Source of the DNA: an uncultured Alphaproteobacteria bacterium
Lineage (GTDB): Bacteria > Pseudomonadota > Alphaproteobacteria > Geminicoccales > Geminicoccaceae
Direction of reading: 5' to 3'
Assembly: GCA_937926445.1 (NCBI GenBank)
Contig: CALBAK010000013.1
Coordinates: forward strand, 1-61,054
DNA length: 61,054 bases
Part shown: positions 27,245 to 35,874 of the stretch, piece after piece
How the letters are laid out: each line of letters opens with the position of its first letter
Numbering within the stretch: position 1 is the stretch's first letter
Program-made: the position numbers and the translations under genes
The notes under the pieces: model-generated
Told to the model about the DNA's origin: nothing
Seen by the model: the letters and a program-made list of their open reading frames with translations, nothing else
Databases searched by the model: none

Positions 27245-27361
27245 GCCGGTCCGGGAGCGGTGTCGAGATGCTCCGGGGGGCCGGGCGCACCGGCCGAACG
27301 GAAGGGCCCCTCCTGCGCGGCGGTGCTTGTCCGGGGGCGCCGGCCACCCTAGCCTCCGGTC

Positions 27362-28810
27362 ATGGAGCGAAGCGACCTCGCGCCCCTGCCCGCGGGCTTT
27401 CTCGAACGCTGCCGGGCCGTCCTCGGGCCGGCCGGCCTGGTCGACGACCCGCAGTCGATCGAGCCCTACGTCAGCGACTTCTGGCGACAGCACCGCGGCC
27501 GCACGCCGGCCGTGCTCCGACCGGCCGACACCGAGCAGGTGGCGGCCGTCGTGCGCCTGGCGGCCGAGGCGGGCGTGCCGCTCGTCCCCCAGGCGGGCAA
27601 TACCGGGCTCGTGCACGGCGGCATCCCGGATGCGAGCGGCCGGCAGGTGGTGCTCTCGCTCGAACGGATGACCCGGATCCGGGCGATCGACCCCAGGGGC
27701 GAGCACATCGTGGTCGAGACGGGCTGTGTGCTCGAGACCGTGCAGCAGAAGGCCGCGGCGATCGGCCGGCTCTTCCCGCTCGCGCTCGGTGCCCAAGGCT
27801 CGTGTCGGATCGGCGGCAATCTCGGCACCAACGCCGGCGGGCTCAACGTGCTGCGCTACGGCATGATGCGCGATCTCGTGCTCGGCCTCGAGGTCGTGCT
27901 GGCCGACGGCCGCGTGTGGGACGGGCTCAGGGCGCTGCGCAAGGACAATACGGGCTACGACTTGAAGCAGCTCTTCATCGGCAGCGAGGGAACGCTCGGG
28001 ATCGTCACCGCGGCCGCTCTCCGCCTGTTCCCGGCCCCGCGCGACCGGCGCACCTGTTGGCTCGGCATCGACGGGCCCAAGGTGGCGCTCGACGTGTTCG
28101 AGCTGTTCCGCGCCGAGGCGGGCGAGACGATCTCGAGCTTCGAGCTCTTGACCGGCTTCGGTGTCGAGGCGGCTTGTGCGAACCTGCCCGGGGTGCGCCG
28201 GCCGCTTCCCGAACCGCATCCCTGGCATCTCCTGGTCGAGCTGTCCTGGAGTTTCGAGGACGGCCTCGCCGAGAAGCTCGATGCGGTCCTCGAACGCGCG
28301 GTCGAGATGGGCCTCGTGCGCGACGGCACCCGCGCCGAGAGCGAGGCGCAGCGGGCCAACATGTGGCGGATCCGGGAGGGCCAGTCGGAGGCCACCCGGC
28401 ACATGGGCTTCATCGTCCGGAGCGATGTCACGGTGCCGATCGACCGGATCCCCGAGCTCGTCGAGCGAATGGCCGGCTGGGCGTCCGCGACCGCGCCCGA
28501 CGTCACGCTGATCCCCTTCGGCCACGTGGGCGACGGCAACCTGCATTTCAACTTCATCGCGCCGCCCGAGCGGGTGGATGCCCTGAAGCCGATGCTGCTC
28601 GACCGGCTCTACGACGAGGTCACCGCGCTCGGCGGCTCGATCAGCGCCGAGCACGGCATCGGCCGGCTCAAGCGCGACGCCCTCTGGCGCCGCCGGTCGG
28701 CACTCGACCGCGAGCTCATGACGAGAATCAAGGCGACGCTCGATCCCCGCGGGATCTTGAACCCGGGGGTGATCCTGCCGGTCGAGCCCGCCTCGGAGGA
28801 ACGACCGTGA
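27362..28810 (+). CDS. FAD-linked D-2-hydroxyacid dehydrogenase (D-lactate / D-2-hydroxyglutarate type)
   Basis: A 482-residue flavoprotein of the GlcD/D2HGDH family. The N-terminal FAD_binding_4 domain includes VPQAGNTGLVHGG, GGNLGTNAGGLNVLRYG and FIGSEGTLGIVTAA. The C-terminal FAD-oxidase domain carries the metal/substrate histidines in IPFGHVGDGNLHFNF and ISAEHGIG. Enzymes of this family oxidise D-2-hydroxyglutarate, D-lactate or similar acids and pass electrons to ETF or quinones. Its stop overlaps the next gene as GTGA, so it may supply a keto acid to the HMG-CoA lyase/CoA-transferase pair that follows. Confidence 0.88.
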   Translation: MERSDLAPLPAGFLERCRAVLGPAGLVDDPQSIEPYVSDFWRQHRGRTPAVLRPADTEQVAAVVRLAAEAGVPLVPQAGNTGLVHGGIPDASGRQVVLSLERMTRIRAIDPRGEHIVVETGCVLETVQQKAAAIGRLFPLALGAQGSCRIGGNLGTNAGGLNVLRYGMMRDLVLGLEVVLADGRVWDGLRALRKDNTGYDLKQLFIGSEGTLGIVTAAALRLFPAPRDRRTCWLGIDGPKVALDVFELFRAEAGETISSFELLTGFGVEAACANLPGVRRPLPEPHPWHLLVELSWSFEDGLAEKLDAVLERAVEMGLVRDGTRAESEAQRANMWRIREGQSEATRHMGFIVRSDVTVPIDRIPELVERMAGWASATAPDVTLIPFGHVGDGNLHFNFIAPPERVDALKPMLLDRLYDEVTALGGSISAEHGIGRLKRDALWRRRSALDRELMTRIKATLDPRGILNPGVILPVEPASEERP

Positions 28811-29763
28811 CGAGCCGCCGTCCGGCGGGCTGGCCGGCCCGCGCCACGATCGTCGAGGTGGGCCTGCGCGACGGTCTGCAGGCCGAACGCGTCACGCTCC
28901 CGACCGCGACCAAGCTCGATCTGGCGCAGCGGCTGCTCGCCGCGGGACTGCGGCACCTCGAGGTGACGAGCTTCGTGAGCCCGCGGGCCGTGCCGCAGCT
29001 CGCCGATGCGGCCGAGCTCCTGGCGACCCTGCCGCGCCGGTCGGGGGTCGAGTATTCGGCGCTCGTGCCGAACGCCAAGGGTGCCGAGCGGGCGATCGCC
29101 GCCCGGGTCGACGCGATGGTGGTGTTCCTCTCGGCGTCCGAGAGCCACAACCGGAAGAACCTCAACCGGCCGATCGACCAGAGCCTCGCCGACGTGGCCG
29201 AGGTCATGCGGATCGCCGACACCGCGGGCATCCCGGTGCACGCGGCGATCTCGGTCTGCTTCGGCTGTCCGTTCGAGGGCGAGGTGCCGCTTTCGCAGGT
29301 GCTCCGCATCGCCGAGGAGCTCGCCATGCTCGGCATCGGCCATCTCTCGATCGCGGATACCACCGGCATGGCCACCCCGCCTCTGGTCCGCGAGCGGGTC
29401 GAGGCGTTGCGCGCGCGGCTGCCCGGGGTGCGGCTGGCACTCCATTTCCACAACACCCGCGGGCTCGGCCTCTGCAATGTCATGGCCGGGCTCGATTGCG
29501 GGATCGACCGGTTCGAGAGCTCGATCGGCGGCATGGGCGGCTGCCCCTTCGCGCCCGGGGCGACCGGCAACATCTGCACCGAGGACCTCGTCTTTCTGCT
29601 CGAGGAGTGCGGGGTGGAGACCGGGATCGACCTGGAGGCGCTGATCGAGGCGGCGAAGGCGGCCGAGGCGGCGGTCGGTCACCCGCTGCCGGGTCAGGTC
29701 ATGAAAGCCGGCCCGCGGCTTCGGCTCCACCCGCTCGAGGCGGTCCGCACCGCCGCGGGCTGA
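28807..29763 (+). CDS. Hydroxymethylglutaryl-CoA lyase family protein
   Basis: A 318-residue TIM-barrel aldolase of the HMG-CoA lyase family (HMG-CoA to acetoacetate and acetyl-CoA). Visible are the N-terminal catalytic Arg-Asp (VEVGLRDGLQAE), CFGCPFEGEV, ADTTGMATP, the metal histidines in LALHFHNTRGLG, and the active-site cysteine loop SSIGGMGGCPFAPGATGN. The start is the GTG at 28807 in a GTGA overlap. Members also act on 3-hydroxy-3-methyl acyl-CoAs other than HMG-CoA. The adjacent CoA-transferase suggests the substrate is activated from a free acid. The likely context is leucine or branched-acid breakdown. Confidence 0.88.
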   Translation: MTSRRPAGWPARATIVEVGLRDGLQAERVTLPTATKLDLAQRLLAAGLRHLEVTSFVSPRAVPQLADAAELLATLPRRSGVEYSALVPNAKGAERAIAARVDAMVVFLSASESHNRKNLNRPIDQSLADVAEVMRIADTAGIPVHAAISVCFGCPFEGEVPLSQVLRIAEELAMLGIGHLSIADTTGMATPPLVRERVEALRARLPGVRLALHFHNTRGLGLCNVMAGLDCGIDRFESSIGGMGGCPFAPGATGNICTEDLVFLLEECGVETGIDLEALIEAAKAAEAAVGHPLPGQVMKAGPRLRLHPLEAVRTAAG

Positions 29764-29771
29764 GGCAGGCC

Positions 29772-30938
29772 GTGCTCGCGGGCGCGCTCGACGGGATCCG
29801 GGTCGTCGATCTCACCCGGGTGCTCTCCGGCCCTTTCTGCACGATGCTCTTGGCCGACCTCGGGGCGGACGTGATCAAGGTCGAGGGGCCCGAAGGGGAT
29901 CCGACACGGACGATCGGCGCCGGGCGGGAGGGGCTCTCCTGGTACTTCGCCGCCTTCAATCGCAACAAGCGCTCGATCCTGCTCGACCTCAAGCGCAGCG
30001 CCGACCGGGAGGTGCTCGCCCGGCTGATCGAGACGGCCGATGTGCTGGTCGAGAATTTCCGACCCGGTGTGCTGGAGGCGATGGGGTTCGCGCAGGCCCG
30101 GCTCGAGGCGCTGAACCCGCGGCTCGTGACCTGCTCCATCAACGGCTTCGGCAGCGTCGGGCCCTACCGGGACCGGCCGGCCTTCGACTTCGTCGCCCAG
30201 GCGATGAGCGGCTTCATGGCGACCAACGGGGTGGAAGGCGGGCCGCCTTTGCGGACCGCCGCCCCGCTCACCGATCTGGCGGCCGGGCTCTATGCCGCGC
30301 TCGGGATCGTGGCGGGCTTGCGGGCCCGCGACCGCACGGGCCGCGGCCAGCGGGTCGAGGCCACGATGCTGGGCTCGATGCTCTCGCTCCTGGGCTATCT
30401 CGCCCCGGAGTTCTTCGCCACCGGCAAGCCACCGCCCAGGACCGGCAACGACCATCCGATACTCGCTCCTTACGGCCTGTTCGCAACCGCGGACCGCGCG
30501 ATCGCGATCGCGCCCGCGAACGAGGCGATCGTGCGCAAGCTCTTCGCCGAGCTCGGGCTCGAGGCGCTGCTCGAGGATCCGCGCTACGCCAGCAACGCCG
30601 AGCGGGTGAAGCGGCGCGAGGAGCTGCGCGCCCGGATCGAGGCGGTGCTCTCGACCGCCCAGGCCGAAGTCTGGATCGCTCGGCTCAACGCCGCGGGCGT
30701 GCCCTGCGGTCCGGTCAACGGGCTCGCCGAGGCCATGGCCGACCCGCAGGTCGACGCGCTCGGCATGGTCCTGGACGTGCCGCATCCGGGCCACGGGGTC
30801 GTGCGGATGACCGGCTTTCCGATGCGGCTCGAGGGGACCCCTTGCGCGCTGCGGCGGCCCGCCCCGCGGCTCGGCGAGCACACGGGCGAGGTCTTGGCGG
30901 AGCTCGGGATCGCGCGCGAGGAGGAAGCGCGGGGCTGA
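29772..30938 (+). CDS. Family III (CaiB/BaiF) CoA-transferase
   Basis: A 388-residue CoA-transferase. It starts at GTG 29772 (LAGALDGIRVVDLTRVLSGP) and shows the family signature LADLGADVIKVEGPEGDPTR, the catalytic Asp in RPAFDFVAQAMSG, and a C-terminal GVPCGPVNGLAEAMADPQV. It lies eight bases after the HMG-CoA lyase-like gene. A succinyl-CoA:3-hydroxy-3-methylglutarate or glutarate CoA-transferase (SUGCT-like) role would fit this pairing, but the sequence alone does not fix the acid. Confidence 0.88.
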   Translation: MLAGALDGIRVVDLTRVLSGPFCTMLLADLGADVIKVEGPEGDPTRTIGAGREGLSWYFAAFNRNKRSILLDLKRSADREVLARLIETADVLVENFRPGVLEAMGFAQARLEALNPRLVTCSINGFGSVGPYRDRPAFDFVAQAMSGFMATNGVEGGPPLRTAAPLTDLAAGLYAALGIVAGLRARDRTGRGQRVEATMLGSMLSLLGYLAPEFFATGKPPPRTGNDHPILAPYGLFATADRAIAIAPANEAIVRKLFAELGLEALLEDPRYASNAERVKRREELRARIEAVLSTAQAEVWIARLNAAGVPCGPVNGLAEAMADPQVDALGMVLDVPHPGHGVVRMTGFPMRLEGTPCALRRPAPRLGEHTGEVLAELGIAREEEARG

Positions 30939-31001
30939 CGCACGGGCGCGGGCCGCCTTATCTTGGCTCGAATGCAAAACGCTTTCGAGGAAGAGGGATC
31001 C

Positions 31002-31454
31002 GTGTCGACCGCCTCGCTCTACGAGGAAGACTTCTATCGCTGGAGCCAGGAGCAGGCGGAGCGGCTGCGCGCGCTCGCGGCGATGCGGGCGAACCTCGCC
31101 GTGCCGCTCGATCTCGAGAACCTCGCCGAAGAGATCGAGAGCGTGGGAATCGCGCAGCTTCACGCGCTTCGGGCGCATCTGCGCCAGCTGCTTCTCCACC
31201 TGTTGAAGTGGCGTTTCCAGCCCCGGCGCCGGACCCGCAGCTGGCGGACGACGATCCGCGTGCAACGAGACGCCGTCGCCGATCTCCTCGAAGCGAGTCC
31301 GAGCCTGCGGCGACGGTTGGGCGAAGAGCTGCCGAAAGCCTACGCGAAGGCTCGCCGCTACGCGGCGGAGGAGACCGGGCTACCGCTTTCGACCTTTCCC
31401 GAGACCTGTCCTTTCACACTCGAACAGATCGAGGATCCGGAGTTCCTGCCGTGA
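31002..31454 (+). CDS. DUF29 domain-containing protein
   Basis: A 150-residue protein of the DUF29 family, common in cyanobacteria and alphaproteobacteria. It has N-terminal ASLYEEDFYRWSQEQAERLR, central LENLAEEIESVG, then LLLHLLKWRFQPRR and the C-terminal LPLSTFPETCPFTLEQIEDP. I choose the GTG at 31002, which has AGGAAGAGGG just upstream and gives the usual family start (STASLYEEDFY). Upstream TTG (30963) and ATG (30972) would place that purine run inside the gene. Function is unknown; such genes are often in accessory regions. A 43-codon frame overlaps its stop. Confidence 0.85.
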   Translation: MSTASLYEEDFYRWSQEQAERLRALAAMRANLAVPLDLENLAEEIESVGIAQLHALRAHLRQLLLHLLKWRFQPRRRTRSWRTTIRVQRDAVADLLEASPSLRRRLGEELPKAYAKARRYAAEETGLPLSTFPETCPFTLEQIEDPEFLP

Positions 31455-31582
31455 GCCGTGCGTCTTCCGCGCTCCTCGACCTCGCCGCCGCGCTCGCGCG
31501 TTTCGTGCGCGCCGAGAAGCTCTTGCCGGCCGAGGCCGAACCGGTGCTCGCCGCGGCCGAGGCGCTCGCCGCGCCGGGGTGA
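31451..31582 (+). CDS. Short Ala-rich ORF coupled to the DUF29 gene
   Basis: A 43-residue frame starting at a GTG that forms a GTGA overlap with the DUF29 stop. The product is a single helix (SSALLDLAAALARFVRAEKL, then PAEAEPVLAAAEALA). No family is recognised. The GTGA arrangement is used repeatedly by real genes here, which argues for translation, but in DNA this GC-rich a chance frame is possible. Confidence 0.35.
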   Translation: MSRASSALLDLAAALARFVRAEKLLPAEAEPVLAAAEALAAPG

Positions 31583-31596
31583 GCGACGCGTTGGGC

Positions 31597-32589
31597 TCAC
31601 CGCGTCGGCAACGACACCCCGCACTGCTGCGCGATCGCCTCGGCGAGGGCCCGGAACCCTTCGTAGCAATCCCGCACCGCGGCCTGATGCCCGCCGATGG
31701 CGCCATCCGCCGGCTTGAGCAGGAACATGGGCTTGCGCACCTCCTGGGCAATCGCCATCAAGGAGCGGAAGTCCTTGAGGCGCGCCAAACAGAAGGGATC
31801 GTTCTCGATTGAGGGCGACGGTTCCGCCGGTTGACCCAAGACGGCCTGCCGGTACGCGCCCGGGGCCTGTGCCATCCATCGCTCGTAGGCCCGGACCGGA
31901 CGATCGAGACGGACCGTGTGGCGCATCATCACGTAGCCGGCCGGAGCCATCCCGCCTTCTGGAACATCCGTCACCTGATCCGGTGCTTTCCTTCGCCGTT
32001 CCGCCCACTGGCCGCGCCAAGTCCTCAGCGTCGGTCCCACGTTCCGCAACCCCTGGATGGAGAAGAGGTCCGGTCCGAGTGGTAGCACCACGTGATCGCA
32101 AGCGGTGAGAGCCGCGCGATTGAGGGAACCGAGATTCGGCCCGAGATCGACCAATGTCAGATGAGCCCCGATCCTCTCGGCGGCTGCCCGAATGACCCGG
32201 GCGAAAGACGTGATCACCCGAAAGGCCCGCGCCTTGCCGTCGGTACATTCCGCCCAGGCCCGAGACAGTTCGTCCTCGTAGCGCGACAATTCTAGATCGC
32301 CTGGAACTAAAGCGATAGAGTCGTCGGGGAATCGTGGTTCGAGAGCCTGCAGGCCGGCCTCACCCTCGTAGAGTGGCCGAATCGCCCGCCATACAGTGTT
32401 GGGCCGGTCCTCCTGCCAGAGTCGCTCGATCGCATCCTCGTCGAGAAAAAAGCTCGTAAGATTGGCCTGCGGATCGAGATCCGCCGCTACTACTTGCAAT
32501 CCCAGCTCGCGAAACATCCAAGCCAGGTGGTAGACCAGAGACGTCTTCCCCACACCCCCCTTGTTGTTGAAGCAAGCGATCGTTTTCAT
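31597..32589 (-). CDS. ParA/MinD-like P-loop ATPase
   Basis: A 330-residue deviant-Walker ATPase. The P-loop is at the extreme N-terminus (FNNKGGVGKTSLVYHLA, with the signature lysine), Walker A' is AADLDPQANLTSFFL, and Walker B is TLVDLGPNLGSLNRAAL with a PNLG loop. The second half (VRAYERWMAQAPGAYRQAVL, then SIENDPFCLARLKDFRSL) resembles orphan ParA-like proteins rather than chromosomal ParA or MinD. No parB or parS is adjacent. Its ATG overlaps the stop of the AlbA_2 protein (ATGA), so the pair acts as one unit. By eye its codons are less GC-biased than neighbouring housekeeping genes, suggesting acquisition. Confidence 0.85.
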   Translation of the reverse strand: MKTIACFNNKGGVGKTSLVYHLAWMFRELGLQVVAADLDPQANLTSFFLDEDAIERLWQEDRPNTVWRAIRPLYEGEAGLQALEPRFPDDSIALVPGDLELSRYEDELSRAWAECTDGKARAFRVITSFARVIRAAAERIGAHLTLVDLGPNLGSLNRAALTACDHVVLPLGPDLFSIQGLRNVGPTLRTWRGQWAERRRKAPDQVTDVPEGGMAPAGYVMMRHTVRLDRPVRAYERWMAQAPGAYRQAVLGQPAEPSPSIENDPFCLARLKDFRSLMAIAQEVRKPMFLLKPADGAIGGHQAAVRDCYEGFRALAEAIAQQCGVSLPTR

Positions 32590-33773
32590 GGAGCGCGCCA
32601 GATGATCGCGGACACGAAATTGAGGTCGGCGCGCAGCTCGAGCGGCGGATTCCCGTTCCGCTCGAGCTCGTCGCGTGCACGGGCGATCCCTGTACCGAAC
32701 CGCTGTGCGTAGCCGAGACGACTCGCGAGTTCGGCGAGCCCGGGATTGCGATAGCTCGTGACGTTCGGCTCGCCGAACCGCTCCGGGGTGACCTCGCCGA
32801 ACGGCCCGCCCGGGCTCACGATCTCGACTCGGTCGGCGTACCAGGTGACCCGGACCGGAGTCGTCGACTGCTCGTAATTTCGATGGATCAGAGCGTTACG
32901 TCCGATCTCCTGGAGTGCGACCAGGGGATAGTCGGGGCGCTCCACGGCTGGACCCGGCCCGAGAACCGTGCGGACGGAGACGTTGAGCCGCAAGAGCTCG
33001 TCGAGCTGCCGGAACTGGTCGACCAGCGTGCCGCCGATATCGTGCGAAGCCACGACCGGGTCGGAGAGTCGCGTGCCTTCCAGCTTCAGGAACTGGATGT
33101 AAGCACCCGGAAAGAAACGGCGAGGCTCTTTGCCCAGGGAAAGGATAGCAAGCACCGAAGGCGTGCCGTCCGGGTGGAGCATCCGCAAGGCGCGCAGCTG
33201 CTCCTCCTCGCTCCGCTGGTTGAAGGCCAGCACGTCGGCTGGAACGAGTGCCGGAAGCAGCTCCAGTCGAAAACGAGCGAGATCGAGATCTTCGCGGGTC
33301 GCCCCTCGCACCGGCTGCTGATCGAACGGCAGATTGGCCCACCGTCGCCGCTCGACGAGTCGCCGCTCTTCTTCTGCCGAGGCAATGCGCACCGTGGGTC
33401 CGACGCGCACATAGGCACGCCCCTCGAACTTCACCGGCGGATTGTCGGACGGCTCGACGAGGACGACCACGAGCCTACAGCCGGCGACAATCTCTTCCTT
33501 GACTGTCATCGTCGGGAAGGGGTGGATCTTCCCGTCGCTCCGCAATTCGGCGAGATCACGTAGGAGCCGGTCGGTGACGGGCAGATCGGCGCAACTGCCG
33601 TCGTCGCGCACGCCGATGAAGATCACGCCGGGTGTCCCCGCGCCACCGAGATCGTTGGCGAGCGCGCATATCACGCGGCGCAGATCGTTCTTGTCGCTCG
33701 CCGACGCTTTGCGCTCGACGCGATCGTTCTCTGCGTCACGCAGCAGCGATTCGAGATGGTCGCTCGTCAGCAT
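32586..33773 (-). CDS. Schlafen/AlbA_2 domain ATP-binding protein
   Basis: A 395-residue protein of the COG2865 type. The N-terminal AlbA_2 (Schlafen-like) domain covers about residues 10-130, with ENDRVERKASASDKNDLRR and ALANDLGGAGTPGVIFIGVR. The C-terminal HATPase_c_4 region (about 270-380) has EIGRNALIHRNYEQSTTPVR, ADRVEIVSPGGPFG and SRLGYAQRFGTGIARARDEL. The C-terminal winged helix of longer relatives seems absent. The start is the ATG at 33773. Such proteins are annotated as regulators, and AlbA_2 domains also occur in anti-phage systems. Coupling by ATGA to a ParA-like ATPase is the main clue to its role. Confidence 0.85.
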   Translation of the reverse strand: MLTSDHLESLLRDAENDRVERKASASDKNDLRRVICALANDLGGAGTPGVIFIGVRDDGSCADLPVTDRLLRDLAELRSDGKIHPFPTMTVKEEIVAGCRLVVVLVEPSDNPPVKFEGRAYVRVGPTVRIASAEEERRLVERRRWANLPFDQQPVRGATREDLDLARFRLELLPALVPADVLAFNQRSEEEQLRALRMLHPDGTPSVLAILSLGKEPRRFFPGAYIQFLKLEGTRLSDPVVASHDIGGTLVDQFRQLDELLRLNVSVRTVLGPGPAVERPDYPLVALQEIGRNALIHRNYEQSTTPVRVTWYADRVEIVSPGGPFGEVTPERFGEPNVTSYRNPGLAELASRLGYAQRFGTGIARARDELERNGNPPLELRADLNFVSAIIWRAP

Positions 33774-33917
33774 GGCTACCCTATCCGTTTCAGAAGCGTA
33801 GCGGCTCGCGACCTTCCGCGTCCACCCGCTGCCGTGTCCACCCCTGGCCCTCGGGCTCCGGCCGTGCCATCTCTGGCCGCGGGCGAGACAGTCGCATCGG
33901 ATCGGGGACCCGCGGCC

Positions 33918-35354
33918 ATGGAAACCTACCTCAACCTGATCGGCGGCAAGTCGGTGCCGGCACGCGACGGGCGCACCTACGAGCATCTCTGCCCCTCCGA
34001 CGGGCGGCCCTTCGCGACCGCCCCCCGCAGCGGGGCGGCCGATGTGGACGCCGCGGTGCAGGCGGCCCGCAGCGCCTTCGAAGGAGCCTGGGGCCGGATG
34101 CCGGCGGTCGAGCGCGGCCGTCTGCTCCTGCGCCTTTCCGAAGCGATCCGGCGCGAGGCCGAGGCCTTGGCCGCGCTCGAAGCGCGTGACACCGGCAAGC
34201 CCCTGAAGCAGGCGCGGGCCGACATCGCCGCCGCCGCCCGCTATTTCGAGTTCTACGGTGGCGCCGCCGACAAGCTCATGGGCGACACGATCCCCTTCCT
34301 CGAGGGCTACACCGTCTTCACCCTCCGGGAGCCGCACGGGGTGACCGCCCACATCGTGCCCTGGAACTACCCGGCGCAGATCTTCGCCCGCTCGGTCGGT
34401 GCGGCGCTCGCCACCGGCAACGCCTGCGTCGTCAAGCCGGGCGAAGAGGCGGGGCTCTCGATCGTCAGGATGGCCGAACTCGCCCGCGAGGTCGGCCTGC
34501 CCGACGGGGCGTTGAACGTCGTGCACGGCATCGGCGAGGAGGCGGGTGCCGCGCTCGCCGCCCATCCCGATATCGACCATCTCTCCTTCACGGGCTCACC
34601 CGAGGTCGGCACGCTGGTCCAGGCGGCGGCCGCCCGGAACCACGTCGGCTGCACCCTCGAGCTCGGCGGCAAGAGCCCGCAGGTGGTCTTCGCCGACGCC
34701 GATCTCGAGGCCTGCATCCCGGTCGTGGTGACCGCGATCACCCAGAACGCCGGCCAGACCTGCTCGGCCGGCTCGCGGGTGCTGATCGAGCGGAAGGTCT
34801 ACGAGGAGGTGGCGGGCCGGATCGCCGAGCGGTTCGCGCAAGTGCGGGTCGGCACCCACGAGATGGATCTGGACATGGGGGCGCTGGTCTCCGAGACCCA
34901 GCGCCGCCGGGTCCAGGGCTATGTCGACCGGGCGATCGAGGAAGGGGTACCGGTGCTCGCCCGCGGCCGGCTGGAACCCGGCCTGCCGGCCGGCGGCTTC
35001 TACGCCCAGCCGGTGCTCTTCGGGCCGGTACCGCGGGCCAATCGGCTCGCCTGCGAAGAGGTGTTCGGGCCGGTTCTGGCGGCCTTCCCGTTCGAAGACG
35101 AGGAGGATGCGATCCGGCTCGCCAACGGCACGCCCTACGGCCTCGTGGCGGGCGTGTGGACGCGCGATCTCGGCCGCGGGATGCGCCTCGCCCGGGCGAT
35201 CCGGACGGGGCAGGTGTTCCTCAACGCCTACGGCGCGGGTGGCGGAGTCGAGCTCCCGTTCGGCGGCTTCAAACATTCCGGACACGGTCGCGAGAAGGGT
35301 TTCGAGGCACTCTACGGCTTCACCGCGGTCAAGACCGTTGTCGTCCGCCACTGA
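33918..35354 (+). CDS. Aldehyde dehydrogenase family protein
   Basis: A 478-residue NAD(P)-dependent aldehyde dehydrogenase. Visible are VPWNYPAQIFARSVG, VVKPGEEAG, the coenzyme glycine FTGSPEVG, the catalytic Glu in LELGGKSPQVV, the nucleophile Cys in NAGQTCSAGSR, and EEVFGPVLAAFPF. The ATG at 33918 gives METYLNLIGGKSVP, a normal family start. The branch resembles betaine-aldehyde/gamma-aminobutyraldehyde-type enzymes, but the substrate is not certain. A small lipoprotein frame overlaps its 3' end and an acyl-CoA dehydrogenase follows. Confidence 0.92.
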   Translation: METYLNLIGGKSVPARDGRTYEHLCPSDGRPFATAPRSGAADVDAAVQAARSAFEGAWGRMPAVERGRLLLRLSEAIRREAEALAALEARDTGKPLKQARADIAAAARYFEFYGGAADKLMGDTIPFLEGYTVFTLREPHGVTAHIVPWNYPAQIFARSVGAALATGNACVVKPGEEAGLSIVRMAELAREVGLPDGALNVVHGIGEEAGAALAAHPDIDHLSFTGSPEVGTLVQAAAARNHVGCTLELGGKSPQVVFADADLEACIPVVVTAITQNAGQTCSAGSRVLIERKVYEEVAGRIAERFAQVRVGTHEMDLDMGALVSETQRRRVQGYVDRAIEEGVPVLARGRLEPGLPAGGFYAQPVLFGPVPRANRLACEEVFGPVLAAFPFEDEEDAIRLANGTPYGLVAGVWTRDLGRGMRLARAIRTGQVFLNAYGAGGGVELPFGGFKHSGHGREKGFEALYGFTAVKTVVVRH

Positions 35355-35850
35355 GGGGGCGCGCGGCAACGGGCTGGTCGGCGCCGGCCTGCTCCTTTTG
35401 GGCCTCGCCGGCTGTCAGCCGGCGGCGCCGCCCGAACCGACCGGCACGGCCGGGATCGTCAGGGCGAGCCCGGCCGAGGCCCGCGCGCGGGCGGCCGCCG
35501 TGCTGCGGGCCGCCGGTTTCGCCGCGACCGAGTTCGAAGGGAGCGCGGCGCCCACCCTCCGCGGCGAGCTCGCGGCCGGGAGCGATCCGGGCTGGGCGCA
35601 TGGCCCCGGTATCTGGACGAGCGACCCGTTCGGCGACCTCGGCCGGTCGCGCTTCGTCGAGGCCGAGGGGCGGCGCGCCGTCGTCGTGGTGCGGACAAGT
35701 GCCCTGCCGCAGGGCACCAGTGTCGAGGTCGACCTGCACGTGATCGGCCTCTACCGTCGTGCCTTCACGGGCGACCGGGTCGAGGCGCACTTCGGCAGCA
35801 GCGCCGTGCTCGAGCAACGGATCCTGGATGCGGCCGCCGGAATCGGCTAG
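35338..35850 (+). CDS. Small predicted lipoprotein
   Basis: A 170-residue protein with an N-terminal lipoprotein signal (VGAGLLLLGLAGCQPAAPP, lipobox LAGC). The mature part contains ASPAEARARAAAVLRAAGFA, GPGIWTSDPFGDLGRSR and a beta-rich VVVVRTSALPQGTSVEVDL. I do not recognise a family. The best in-frame start is a TTG at 35338, 17 bases inside the aldehyde dehydrogenase gene; its ribosome site is weak and the N-terminus has only one Arg before the hydrophobic core. The long frame with a clear lipobox makes it likely real. Confidence 0.6.
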   Translation: MSSATEGARGNGLVGAGLLLLGLAGCQPAAPPEPTGTAGIVRASPAEARARAAAVLRAAGFAATEFEGSAAPTLRGELAAGSDPGWAHGPGIWTSDPFGDLGRSRFVEAEGRRAVVVVRTSALPQGTSVEVDLHVIGLYRRAFTGDRVEAHFGSSAVLEQRILDAAAGIG

Positions 35851-35874
35851 CGGGGGCGGGCGAGGAGCCGAGCC

